A stretch of 21,027 nt of DNA from positions 1-21,027 of IMG/VR virus record IMGVR_UViG_3300045972_000676; one strand, given 5' to 3'. The DNA is from a virus. The translations under genes and the position numbers were made by a program. Below, in pieces: positions 7,414 through 15,112 of this stretch. Position 1 is the stretch's first letter; each line of letters starts with the position of its first letter. The notes below the pieces were generated by a model. It had not been told where the DNA came from. It ran no database searches and worked only from the letters and a program-made list of their open reading frames with translations.

Positions 7414-7779
7414 TTGTGCGCCGTGTGTGGCCGCGAGGCCAAGGGTTTCGGCTACGTCCACCGCCTGCGCCATGACGACTTTCCCCATTACGGGTTCTGC
7501 TCGATGCGCTGCCAGCAGGCTGGCGCAGCGATCGCCCGACGGAGCAACGGCATGATCGACAAAACCGCCCGCGAGACCAAGGCCATCAAGGATGCCCGGC
7601 ATCTGTTCGCCGAGGCCCTGACGGCGCTGGGGCTGATGGCCCCCTTCCTTCACCGCACCGCCGAGGACATCGACCGGCTGATCGAAGCTGCAATCACCGG
7701 CTACGTCGAATCCATGCTGCGGCAGGCCTGCGTCAAAGAACGCACCGGCACGCCCTTTGACGACGAAATTCCATTTTAG
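7414..7779 (+). CDS. DUF6511 domain protein
   Basis: A 121-residue phage protein. Its N-terminal end is a small zinc-binding domain, CAVCGREAKGFGY...FCSMRCQ, with two CxxC-type pairs (C2/C5 and C29/C33). The rest is helical and ends in TPFDDEIPF, typical of this family. No ATG fits the conserved start; TTG at 7414, three bases after the upstream stop, puts the first cysteine at position 2 and is my choice, with CTG at 7408 possible. The reading frame is open much further upstream, but that part is a shadow of the previous gene. The function is unknown. It is always found in phage replication or recombination regions. Confidence 0.75.
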   Translation: MCAVCGREAKGFGYVHRLRHDDFPHYGFCSMRCQQAGAAIARRSNGMIDKTARETKAIKDARHLFAEALTALGLMAPFLHRTAEDIDRLIEAAITGYVESMLRQACVKERTGTPFDDEIPF

Positions 7780-7792
7780 GAAGGCGGCTCCC

Positions 7793-8590
7793 ATGCTCGA
7801 TCTGAATCATGGTTCCGGCTGCCAGTACCAGGCTCCCGCCCGCGATCCCGGCATCACCGTGGCGGTCAACGCCGTCATTGATGTGGCGCTGGTCGCCCGC
7901 AACCAGGCGCAAGCCGCCCGCCAGTACGTCAGCACCTCCGGCATCGGCCGCGAATGCCTGCGCCAGATTCAGTACGACTATCTGGCTGTGCCCAAGGACG
8001 AGGGCCGGGATTTTGAACCCAAGACGCTCCGCATCTTCGAGGCTGGCCATCGCGGCGAAGATGTGGTGGCGGCGTGGCTGGTGGCCGCCGGGTTCGATCT
8101 GCGCACGCTTCGGCGCGACGGGCGGCAGTTCGGGTTCGCGGCGTTGAACGGCCGGTTCAAGGGCCACATCGACGGCTGCCTGGTTGGCGGCCCGGTGGCC
8201 ATGGATTATCCCGCCCTGTGGGAGAACAAGGCGCTGGGCGTTTCGTCGTGGAAGGACGTGGTCAAGCGCGGCGTCGTGCTGTCCAAGCCAGTCTATGCCG
8301 CTCAGCTTGCCCTCTATCAGGCATACATGGATCTGCCCGCCCCGGCGTTGTTCACGGCGATGAATCGCGACACCTGGGAAATCCACTGCGAGCTGGTGCC
8401 GTTCGACGCCGCCCTGGCCCAGGTCATGAGCGACCGCGCCATCCAGGTGGTGCAGGCCAGCGATGCCCAGGAATTGCTGCCGCGCGCCGCTGCAGAACGG
8501 ACATCGGTGGTGTGCCGTGGTGGCAAGACGGCGGGCGGCTGGCATTCGTCTTGTTCGTGGCAGGACCGTTGCTGGGGAAAGTGTCGATGA
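7793..8590 (+). CDS. PD-(D/E)XK exonuclease, Cas4/YqaJ-like, possible Fe-S cluster
   Basis: A 265-residue nuclease that should resect DNA ends for the Sak4/SSB pair. Motif order is FEAGHRGED (H86, E89), the catalytic D127 in GHIDG, E144-x-K146 in WENKA and the Q-x3-Y motif in QLALY (Q171, Y175). C55 (GRECLRQ) near the start and C254, C260, C264 near the end (C-x5-C-x3-C) recall the four cysteines that hold a [4Fe-4S] cluster in Cas4 and AddB nucleases, though the spacing is not the usual one. An in-frame ATG at 7757 lies inside DUF6511; the ATG at 7793 has GGAAGGCGG before it and is preferred. The stop overlaps the helicase start (ATGA, 8587-8590). Confidence 0.85.
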   Translation: MLDLNHGSGCQYQAPARDPGITVAVNAVIDVALVARNQAQAARQYVSTSGIGRECLRQIQYDYLAVPKDEGRDFEPKTLRIFEAGHRGEDVVAAWLVAAGFDLRTLRRDGRQFGFAALNGRFKGHIDGCLVGGPVAMDYPALWENKALGVSSWKDVVKRGVVLSKPVYAAQLALYQAYMDLPAPALFTAMNRDTWEIHCELVPFDAALAQVMSDRAIQVVQASDAQELLPRAAAERTSVVCRGGKTAGGWHSSCSWQDRCWGKCR

Positions 8591-9891
8591 CCGACATTAC
8601 CCCCTCCGACATCCAGGCCCAGGCGATCGCCGCCATTCGCGACTGGTTCCAGAATCGTAGCGAGGAGCAGCAGGTGTTCCGCCTGTTCGGTTTCGCCGGC
8701 ACGGGCAAGTCCACCGTGCTGAAATTCGCCATCGATGATTTGGGGCTCGCTCCCCACACCGAGGATCGGCCCGGTGTGGTCACCGCCACCTTTACCGGCA
8801 AGGCCGCCCTGGTACTGCGGCGCAAGGGCAGTCCGGCAAGGACCATCCACAGCCTGATCTACAGCGTCATCGAAGCGACGGAAGACGAGATCGAAGAAGC
8901 CCAGAAACGCATAGCCCAGGCGGAAATCGGTGCACGATCGTTGATGGGTTTCGACCGGACGTCCGCGGAAGCCGCCATTGAAGCCATGCGGCAGACCATG
9001 CGCGAGATGAAGAAACCGCGCTTTTCCCTCAATCCCGCCAGCGCCGCAGCCACCGCCAGGCTGATTGTGCTGGATGAGGTGTCGATGGTCGGCGAGGACA
9101 TGGCAGCCGACCTGATGAGCTTCAAGCGCCCCATCCTGGTGTTGGGCGATCCCGGTCAGTTGCCCCCCATCAAGGGTGAAGGCGCCTTCACCCAAGCCGC
9201 CCCCGACATCATGCTGACCGAGATCCACCGTCAGGCCGCCGAAAGTGCCATCATCCGGCTGGCAACGATGGCGCGGGAAGGCCAGCCCATCGGCTTCGGC
9301 CAGTACGACGACCATGCCTGGAAAATGCGCATGGCCGACGTAACCCCCGCCCAGGCCCTGCGCGGCGGTCAGGTTATCTGCGGTAAGAACGCCACCCGCT
9401 TCCAGCTCAACAACGCATTGCGCCGCGCCGCAGGTTTCGGCGGATCGTTCCTGCCTACCGGGCCGAGCGAAAAGATCATCTGCCTCAAAAACCAGAACGA
9501 TCTCGGCCTGATCAACGGCATGTTCCTGTCGCTGGCGGATGTCGTCGATGAGGGCAGCCTATATTTCTCGGCAGTGGTCACCGATGAAGACGGCAACACG
9601 GTCGGTCCCCCGACCAAGGGCGGCAAGCCGGGGCGACTGCTGCTCTACAAGGGCCATTTCGAGGATCACGTCGCCCTTGATCCCAACCGCCATGACCGCG
9701 ACTGGCGCGATAAGAAGAAGCTGACCGAGGCCACATTCGGATGGGCGATCACCTGCCACAAGTCTCAAGGATCGCAGTGGGAAAACGTCGTCGTGTGGGA
9801 TGACGGCCTCGGGCGCACGGATCAGGACCGTCGCCGCTGGCTGTACACCGCCATCACCCGGGCCGAGCGCGGCCTGGTCATTCTCGCCTGA
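8587..9891 (+). CDS. RecD/Dda-like superfamily 1B DNA helicase
   Basis: A 434-residue helicase, probably 5'-3', needed for phage DNA replication or recombination. Motifs in order: Walker A GFAGTGKST (35-43), motif Ia ATFTGKAA, Walker B IVLDEVSM (160-167), motif III LGDPGQLPP (186-194), motif IV TEIHRQ (211-216), motif V ITCHKSQGSQW and motif VI LYTAITRAERGL at the end. This matches the AAA_30 plus UvrD_C_2 arrangement of Dda and of short RecD2-like phage helicases. A coiled insert (residues 98-145) is more charged than the rest. The ATG overlaps the nuclease stop, so the two proteins are likely made together and may act as a nuclease-helicase pair. Confidence 0.93.
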   Translation: MTDITPSDIQAQAIAAIRDWFQNRSEEQQVFRLFGFAGTGKSTVLKFAIDDLGLAPHTEDRPGVVTATFTGKAALVLRRKGSPARTIHSLIYSVIEATEDEIEEAQKRIAQAEIGARSLMGFDRTSAEAAIEAMRQTMREMKKPRFSLNPASAAATARLIVLDEVSMVGEDMAADLMSFKRPILVLGDPGQLPPIKGEGAFTQAAPDIMLTEIHRQAAESAIIRLATMAREGQPIGFGQYDDHAWKMRMADVTPAQALRGGQVICGKNATRFQLNNALRRAAGFGGSFLPTGPSEKIICLKNQNDLGLINGMFLSLADVVDEGSLYFSAVVTDEDGNTVGPPTKGGKPGRLLLYKGHFEDHVALDPNRHDRDWRDKKKLTEATFGWAITCHKSQGSQWENVVVWDDGLGRTDQDRRRWLYTAITRAERGLVILA

Positions 9892-9912
9892 TGGCGATCA
9901 GGGGAGAACAGC

Positions 9913-12900
9913 ATGTTCGATCTCAACACTTGCAGCCCCCCGCCGCCCGGAGCCGTTCTGGGCCATTGGTTCCCGTCCTCGGGCGAGGATCATGATTTTG
10001 ATCTGGACGAAATCCGCGACCGATTGGCCGATACCGCCCGCGACTGGCTGCCGGGACTGTTCCCCAACGCCCGCAAGCAGCCAGACGGCAAGTCCCTGCG
10101 CTGCGCCAACCTGCGCGGCGATCCGCCCCGCAATCTCGGATCGTGCGTTCTCGACCTGTCCGGCCCACACGCCGGAACCGGCTTCGATCACGCCACCGGC
10201 GAACGCGCTGGCTCCATCGATCTGATCAAAACCGCCACCGGGCTGACCGGGCGCGATCTGTTCAAGGAAGCGGCGCGATTGGCCCGCATGGATAATCCGT
10301 TTCCACGTCCGCCATCGGCCAAGCCGCCACGCGACAAGGATCAGGACCACGCGCTGGAGATCGCCCGCATCATCGGTGGCTGCGTGCCGCTGGCCAGCAC
10401 GGTCGGCGAGACCTACCTGCGTGCCCGCGGCATCGGCGACCCGCGTTCGCCCGATCTGCTGTATCATGACGATCTCACCGATTTCGGCGGGCGACGCGGC
10501 TGGCCTGGGTTGGTGGGGATCGTCCGCGACGGTGCCGGCCATCCTGTCGGCGGCATCCACCGGACCTTCCTGCTCGACGATGGCAGCGGCAAAGCCCCAC
10601 CCGGCAAGAAAATGCTGGGGGCAGTCGACGGCGGCAGTGTGCGTCTCGCTCCCATGCCCGCTGATAGACACCTGGGCGTGGCCGAGGGCGTCGAGACAGC
10701 ACTGTCGGCGTGGACGATCTTCGGCATCCCCACCTGGGCGGCATTGTCGGCCAACGGCGTCCGCCAGTGGCAATGGCCCGAAGGCACCAGCCGCATCACC
10801 ATTTTCGCCGACGCAGGCGAGGCCGGTCAGCAGGCCGCCGCCATCCTGGCCGACCGGCTGAATGCGGCCGGAATCCCCTCCACCATCGTCTCGCCCCTAC
10901 ATGGTGACGACTTCAATGACGATCTGCGTAAGGGCGCTGTCGCCGCACATTATGCCGCACATTATATTGGGAAGCCGGCCGCCGAGGAGGTTCCGACCTT
11001 CGAGAGCCTGATGGCCCTGACCGAAGCCCTGCAAGAAGGAGACGTAATCGCGCTGGGGCGGCTCTATGCCCAGGTCGCTGCCGCCAAGCTGGAAGGCTTC
11101 GAGCAGGATACGATTCTGGCGGCAATCAAAAAACGGACCAAGATCGGCATCTTAACGTCACGGCGACAGGTGGTATCGTTGCGCCAAGCCCTCACCGGAA
11201 CCGCCGCCCCAGATGCCGACGCAGGCGAGGAGGTTGTTTTCGACGACGAGGTGACGCAGCTGGCAGCCACCTATCCGCTGCCCCGAGCCGACGGTGTCGA
11301 TCTGCGCCTGTGCCGTTCATCGCGGTCCAGTGAGATTATGGTTCATCGCAGCATGGGACACGGCAAGGACGGACGAGCCATGTGGCAGGCAGTAGCCAGT
11401 CCCTTCGGCATTTCGGCTCGGCTGCGCTATCTCGACCAGGACGATTCCTACGGCCTGCGCGTCGTCGTCCGCGACATGCATGGACGCCCACGGGTGGTGG
11501 ACGTCCCCCGTTCCGCCATCGCCCAGCAGGGAGCACAGGAAATCCGCGCCGCCCTGTTCGCGGCCGGTCTGCGCACCTGCGCCGATGGCGACCAAGTGGC
11601 CTTGATGTTGCTAAAAGCCGCCAATCCCCAGGTCGAAATCCTGGTGGTCAGCCGTCCCGGCTGGCACCGGCTGGAGGGCCGCGATCACCCCGTGTTCGTT
11701 ACCCCGGCGGGGCAGGCCATCGGCGATGCGGCAACGCTTGAACTCGCCACCAACGCCCGATGTGAATCTGTCCGCGGCAATCTCGACGGCTGGAAGGCAG
11801 CCGTAGCGGCGGCGGCAACCGTCACCGGCTGCCCCCATTTCCTCCTTGGCGTTCTGGCAGGGTTCTCGGGCGTGGTGCAGTCGCTGGCCGGTTTGGACAG
11901 TTGTGGCCTCAATCTCAGCGGCTTGTCGTCCAGCGGCAAGACCACAGCGCAAAAGCTGGCGGTGTCGGCCTGGACTTCCAGCAGGATCGGCGGGGGACTA
12001 CTGCAATCCATGCGCTCGACCGAGAATGCCGTGGAAGTCATCGCCCAGGCCGCCAGCGGAACCATTCTGGCCCTGGACGAACTGGCCCATGTTGATGGCC
12101 GCACCATCGCCAAGCTGATCTATGCGATTGCCGGCGGTCAGGGAAAGGCGCGCATGACCGCAGGCGCCATGCTCAAGCAGCGCTATGCCTGGTCGACCTA
12201 TGCCCTGCTGTCCAGCGAATGCTCCCTGGAAGAAAAGGTGCGCGCCGATGGCGGTGCCTGGATTGCCGGCATGGCGGTACGCATCGTCGACGTGGACGTT
12301 ACCGACGTGGATCGCGCCGTCCCGGCCCCCACCATGCGGGCCGTCGCGGGCATCGACAGCCACTATGGCCATGCAGGGCCTGCCTTCGTCGAGCAGATCA
12401 TCGCCGTGGGCCTGCACCAGACGCCCGAGGTTCTCCGTGAGCGCATTCTTGCCGAGGCCCGCCGACTGGCCGGCGACAGCACCGATTCGGCCCTTATCCG
12501 CGCCGCCACCTGTCTTGCCGTGCCCTTGGTCGCAGGCCACTTGGCACAAAAATTCGGGCTGATTCCTTCGTTCATCGACATCGAGGCACCGATACGGTGG
12601 GCGTGGACACGCTTCCAGAAATCGTCCGATGCCGAGGCGCTGGAACCCGCAGACCAAGTTATCTCTATGTTGCGGGCCTGGATCGCCGAACGCTGGGACG
12701 TCACCATCAAGGAGATCGACGCGGGCGGTTACGGATTTGACCGTAAGATCAACAACCGTGAAGCCCTCGCCTGGTACGACCGCGACACCATCTACATTCC
12801 GGCCCACCGCCTCCGCGAAGCCGCCGGTGAGACGCTAAAGGCCGTCCAGATCAGCAAGATCCTGATCGACCGCGACATGCTTGCACGACGCCACAACAAT

Positions 12901-13014
12901 AAGCGGGCCGTCATCCGGTTCGTGCCCGGCATCGGCCGCATCGACGCCTATGCGCTCAAACGCTCAGAACTTGGCCGTAGCGGGCACTGGTTCGATGAGA
13001 ACGAAGAGCCGTAA
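9913..13014 (+). CDS. TOPRIM primase / DUF927 helicase fusion
   Basis: A 1033-residue replication protein. Residues 55-120 form a primase-like N-terminal region, and 253-340 a TOPRIM domain (VAEGVETALSAW, IFADAGEAGQ, GDDFNDDL) like those of phage and plasmid primases. Residues 490-780 are the DUF927 helicase domain with Walker A SGLSSSGKTT (669-678) and Walker B ILALDELAH (718-726). The C-terminal 200 residues are helical and could bind DNA. It should prime and unwind at the phage origin. A GGGGAG ribosome-binding site precedes the ATG. The short gap (21 bases) to the helicase gene places it in the same operon. It ends at a convergent junction with the YozE-like gene. Confidence 0.92.
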   Translation: MFDLNTCSPPPPGAVLGHWFPSSGEDHDFDLDEIRDRLADTARDWLPGLFPNARKQPDGKSLRCANLRGDPPRNLGSCVLDLSGPHAGTGFDHATGERAGSIDLIKTATGLTGRDLFKEAARLARMDNPFPRPPSAKPPRDKDQDHALEIARIIGGCVPLASTVGETYLRARGIGDPRSPDLLYHDDLTDFGGRRGWPGLVGIVRDGAGHPVGGIHRTFLLDDGSGKAPPGKKMLGAVDGGSVRLAPMPADRHLGVAEGVETALSAWTIFGIPTWAALSANGVRQWQWPEGTSRITIFADAGEAGQQAAAILADRLNAAGIPSTIVSPLHGDDFNDDLRKGAVAAHYAAHYIGKPAAEEVPTFESLMALTEALQEGDVIALGRLYAQVAAAKLEGFEQDTILAAIKKRTKIGILTSRRQVVSLRQALTGTAAPDADAGEEVVFDDEVTQLAATYPLPRADGVDLRLCRSSRSSEIMVHRSMGHGKDGRAMWQAVASPFGISARLRYLDQDDSYGLRVVVRDMHGRPRVVDVPRSAIAQQGAQEIRAALFAAGLRTCADGDQVALMLLKAANPQVEILVVSRPGWHRLEGRDHPVFVTPAGQAIGDAATLELATNARCESVRGNLDGWKAAVAAAATVTGCPHFLLGVLAGFSGVVQSLAGLDSCGLNLSGLSSSGKTTAQKLAVSAWTSSRIGGGLLQSMRSTENAVEVIAQAASGTILALDELAHVDGRTIAKLIYAIAGGQGKARMTAGAMLKQRYAWSTYALLSSECSLEEKVRADGGAWIAGMAVRIVDVDVTDVDRAVPAPTMRAVAGIDSHYGHAGPAFVEQIIAVGLHQTPEVLRERILAEARRLAGDSTDSALIRAATCLAVPLVAGHLAQKFGLIPSFIDIEAPIRWAWTRFQKSSDAEALEPADQVISMLRAWIAERWDVTIKEIDAGGYGFDRKINNREALAWYDRDTIYIPAHRLREAAGETLKAVQISKILIDRDMLARRHNNKRAVIRFVPGIGRIDAYALKRSELGRSGHWFDENEEP

Positions 13015-13019
13015 GGCTC
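13006..13019. terminator. Short hairpin at the convergent gene ends
   Basis: GAGCC (13006-13010), a GTAA loop and GGCTC (13015-13019) overlap the stop codons of the primase and the YozE-like gene. The stem is only 5 bp and has no T-run, so it is at best a weak bidirectional terminator. Confidence 0.3.
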
Positions 13020-13239
13020 AGGCTCCCGCTTGCCGACGCAGGGCGGCGCGGTATCCCTGCCACACTGCGTGCGCCGCCTTGATGGACTCCTCACAAGCGC
13101 TTCGATTCAGCAGATAGCGCTTTAGTTCCGGCCACGACTGCACGTCGGGGAAGCGCCGGTCACGCCGTGCGTCGCCGACGAAATCGCCCTGCGGATTATC
13201 CCCACAGCGTCTCCGCTCAATGTATTCCCGGAAGGTCAT
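13018..13239 (-). CDS. YozE-like SAM-fold small protein
   Basis: A 73-residue protein that fits the YozE/SAM-like pattern: MTFREYIERRRCGDNPQGDF, then a short aspartate/arginine turn, RRFPDV, SWPELKRYLL and a final AHAVWQGYRAAL helix. The frame is open a further 53 codons upstream, but the ATG at 13239 has a GGAGGTGG ribosome-binding site and starts the conserved part. The last four bases before this ATG and the codon itself belong to a copy of the array octamer (GTGGCCCA at 13246-13239), so a protein that binds the array would cover its start. It runs against the early operon. The role is unknown; a small DNA- or protein-binding part is possible. Confidence 0.7.
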   Translation of the reverse strand: MTFREYIERRRCGDNPQGDFVGDARRDRRFPDVQSWPELKRYLLNRSACEESIKAAHAVWQGYRAALRRQAGA

Positions 13240-13694
13240 GGGCCACCTCCACCAGGATCGGATGGCCCACGATAATTGCGCCCGGCACCGCGACCAATCA
13301 AGAAGTTCTTTAAAAGTTCTCCGTCCGCAAGCCGCAGCTTGGGCCACCAGCGCCTCTATTGGGCCACCAGCACCCATCGCCGCAGGCCAGTGGGCCACCT
13401 GGACACCACCCGGTGGCCCCGGATTTTTCGAGTAAAAACAAAGCGATGACGCGGTTGTGGACCACTTGGGCCACCGTGGGCCACCTCGCCGACACGGGGT
13501 CTGGGTAACACGAAAAAATATTTTATCCGCGGACCCAAAAATTATTTTTTCAGGGTCGCGAAGAATTTATACCGGCGAAGGTGGCCCACGGTGGCCCACT
13601 ATCTATAATCTATTGTTTTTAAATAATAAAATAGTGGGCCACCCTTGGAATCAGGTGGCCCACTCGGTGGCCCACTGGCTATGATGGTGGCCCA
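13239..13694. repeat. Array of 12 octamers TGGGCCAC / GTGGCCCA
   Basis: Exact copies of TGGGCCAC start at 13239, 13340, 13360, 13391, 13467, 13477 and 13635; exact copies of the reverse form GTGGCCCA start at 13581, 13591, 13655, 13667 and 13687. One-mismatch copies lie at 13262 and 13413. The left six all face one way and five of the right six the other, with the AT-rich core of 13505-13580 between. Several neighbours are 10 or 20 bp apart, which would place sites on one face of the helix. The block is non-coding: the reading frames through it translate the repeat itself. It lies just after the primase/helicase gene, so I read it as a candidate replication origin with iterons; it could also be a regulatory array. 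Confidence 0.75.
13505..13640. other. AT-rich core of the array with hairpin, possible unwinding element
   Basis: Two AT-rich blocks, about 13509-13552 and 13600-13634, stand out in this GC-rich window. CGCGGACCC (13528-13536) and GGGTCGCG (13553-13560) form a stem with one bulge around a loop almost all A and T. TTATCCGCG (13523-13531) matches 7 of 9 bases of a DnaA box, and TTATCCCCA (13196-13204, in the YozE-like gene) 8 of 9. This would suit a DNA unwinding element. Confidence 0.45.
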
Positions 13695-13726
13695 TTCTCG
13701 ATTTTGTCCTGTCCCGGCGATTTCGA

Positions 13727-13755
13727 TTGATTGCACGATTCGCCGACCCTAGACT
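13727..13755 (+). promoter_or_regulatory. Predicted promoter of the resolvase gene group
   Basis: TTGATT (13727-13732) and TAGACT (13750-13755), each 4 of 6 to consensus, are 17 bp apart, and the resolvase ATG lies 48 bases after. It stands just right of the last array octamer, so proteins on the array could affect it. Confidence 0.35.
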
Positions 13756-13802
13756 CCCCCTCGACCAAAGCCGGAGGCCCACTGATTTCGTGAGCCTCCA
13801 CC

Positions 13803-14270
13803 ATGACCACCATTCTCGCCCTTGATCTGGGATCAAAAACCGGCTGGGCCATGCGCCTGGCCGACGGCGCTGTTGTTTCCGGCACCATGGGATTCAAGCC
13901 CGGCCGATACGAAGGCGGCGGTATGCGCTTCCTTCGCTTCCGGTCCTGGCTCGACAATCTCGAAGCCGGGGCCAAGACGATCGATCTGGTTCAATTCGAG
14001 GAAGTGCGCCGCCACGCCGGGACCGACGCAGCCCATATTTATGGCGGATTCCTCGCCCATCTCGCCGCTTGGTGTGAACTCAAGCACATCCCCTATCAGG
14101 GCGTGCCCGTCGGCACCATCAAGCGCCATGCCACAGGCAAGGGCAATGCGGGCAAGGACGCGGTGATCGCCGCCATGCGGGCACACGGCTTCAATCCCGA
14201 AGATGACAACGAAGCCGACGCCCTGGCGATCCTGTTCTGGGCCATCGACACCCAAGGCGGTGTGCGATGA
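13803..14270 (+). CDS. RuvC-like Holliday junction resolvase
   Basis: A 155-residue nuclease of the RNase H fold that should cut branched DNA before packaging or during recombination. The first strand, ILALDLGSKTGWA (4-16), carries the catalytic D8; FEEVRRH gives E66/E67; the basic GTIKRHATGKGNAGKDAV (104-121) and the late acidic pair in DNEADALAI (D135, D139) complete a RuvC-like active site. The length is about that of RuvC and phage resolvases of this type. It begins a three-gene group with overlapping ends, about 110 bases right of the octamer array. No ribosome-binding site is clear. Confidence 0.85.
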   Translation: MTTILALDLGSKTGWAMRLADGAVVSGTMGFKPGRYEGGGMRFLRFRSWLDNLEAGAKTIDLVQFEEVRRHAGTDAAHIYGGFLAHLAAWCELKHIPYQGVPVGTIKRHATGKGNAGKDAVIAAMRAHGFNPEDDNEADALAILFWAIDTQGGVR

Positions 14271-14464
14271 AGTGGCATCCCGCAGGCTTCGGCGGCAGCC
14301 GCCGTGATCCCGAACACATCAAACGAGCCGGCTGGCAGGAACGCGGTGTCCTGGTCATCGCCGAGGATGACCAGCGCCTGACGTGGCCCGAGCGTGAACT
14401 GATCCGCCAGTTGGGCGTCAAGCTGTACGGAACCCGTCCCGAAGCGGAGGCCGCCCATGACTGA
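14267..14464 (+). CDS. Small unknown phage protein
   Basis: A 65-residue protein of no known family, coupled to the resolvase by ATGA (14267-14270). It is basic at the start (KWHPAGFGGSRRDPEHIKRAGW) and ends in a helix (WPERELIRQLGVKLYG) and acidic residues. The VLVIAEDDQRLTWPERELI segment suggests a small mixed alpha/beta fold. Tight packing between two recognisable genes supports it as real. Confidence 0.6.
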   Translation: MKWHPAGFGGSRRDPEHIKRAGWQERGVLVIAEDDQRLTWPERELIRQLGVKLYGTRPEAEAAHD

Positions 14465-14954
14465 GATCACATGGACGCCCTCCCTGGTCGAAGAGCGCCT
14501 CGCCGAAGCCGCCGATACCCTGCGCCGTCTGCCCGACACCGGAGTGCAGGGACACGCCAGCACTTGGCCGCCCATGCTCCGCGAGTTGTGCGATGCCTGT
14601 GCGGCGGATGAGATCACCCTCCGTCGCCCACCACCCTCCGCAGCGGCCATCACGCGCATGGATCACGCCCTGCCATGGCTCCGGCATCTCGTTGCCACCG
14701 ATGCCAAGATCGTCTGGCTGCGGGCCACCGGTGAGCCGTGGAAGGTGATCTGCTGGAAGGCGGGCATGACCCGGTCCTCCGCCCACCGGCACTGGCTGTT
14801 CGCGCTCTGCGTCATTGCCTGGACGCTCAACGGTCGCCGCATCCCCAAGCACATCTCCAAGACCGACCTGATCGCCCGCACCCGGGCAGCAGAGGAGAGC
14901 GAAAAGTGTATCGATACATCGCAAGACGCGACAAGTGCGGCCGGTTTGGGGTAG
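14457..14954 (+). CDS. DUF6362 family protein
   Basis: A 165-residue protein beginning WTPSLVEERLAEAADTLRRLP and with the STWP and ALPWL motifs of DUF6362. Residues about 92-120 (EPWKVICWKAGMTRSSAHRHW) look like a helix-turn-helix, so it may bind DNA. Its partner is unknown. A GGAGG ribosome-binding site lies 6 bases before the ATG, inside the end of the previous gene (8-base overlap). It is the last gene before the second non-coding repeat region, which makes it a candidate binder of either array. Confidence 0.8.
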   Translation: MTEITWTPSLVEERLAEAADTLRRLPDTGVQGHASTWPPMLRELCDACAADEITLRRPPPSAAAITRMDHALPWLRHLVATDAKIVWLRATGEPWKVICWKAGMTRSSAHRHWLFALCVIAWTLNGRRIPKHISKTDLIARTRAAEESEKCIDTSQDATSAAGLG

Positions 14955-14976
14955 ATGTAATTCAAGGCTCGCGGAA

Positions 14977-15011
14977 CGGGCGGCGGTGATCATCTAATGA
15001 TCCGTCGCCCG
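14977..15011. other. Large imperfect dyad, candidate cosN or terminator
   Basis: CGGGCGGCG (14977-14985) pairs with CGTCGCCCG (15003-15011), 8 of 9 bases, and inside this GATCAT (14988-14993) pairs with ATGATC (14997-15002) around CTA. The 35-base two-fold symmetry and its GGGCGGCG start recall the lambda cohesive-end site. It has no T-run, so it is not a typical terminator, though it follows the DUF6362 stop. Confidence 0.4.
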
Positions 15012-15036
15012 GAGCCAGAGCAACAATAGAATAAAT

Positions 15037-15083
15037 CGCGGGTCCTCCCTGGCACTTTTGCTATGCGGGACGCTTTAGCGCCC
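15037..15083. other. Cos-like block GCGGGTCCTCCC and hairpin
   Basis: GCGGGTCCTCCC with the following TTTTGCTATG resembles, from memory, sequence around the cohesive ends of lambda-like phages. A hairpin follows: GGG-A-CGCT, TT, AGCG-CCC at 15067-15083. This is only a resemblance and needs direct end-mapping. Confidence 0.3.
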
Positions 15084-15112
15084 AACTTCGCTAGCGACAG
15101 CCATAAAAACTA

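Noticed and set aside
8074-8586. N-terminal extension of the helicase frame
   Set aside because: It overlaps the nuclease gene and is Arg/Pro-rich; the helicase begins at 8587 with coupling to the nuclease stop.
7793-8590. CRISPR Cas4
   Set aside because: There are no other cas genes; the place in a phage recombination operon fits a phage exonuclease.
13310-13684. Short frames inside the octamer array
   Set aside because: Their sequences are translations of the repeat (PRWPT, VAHSVAHW) on both strands; no ribosome-binding site.
13239-13694. CRISPR array
   Set aside because: Repeat units are only 8 bases, in both orientations, with irregular gaps; no 30-base repeats and no cas genes.
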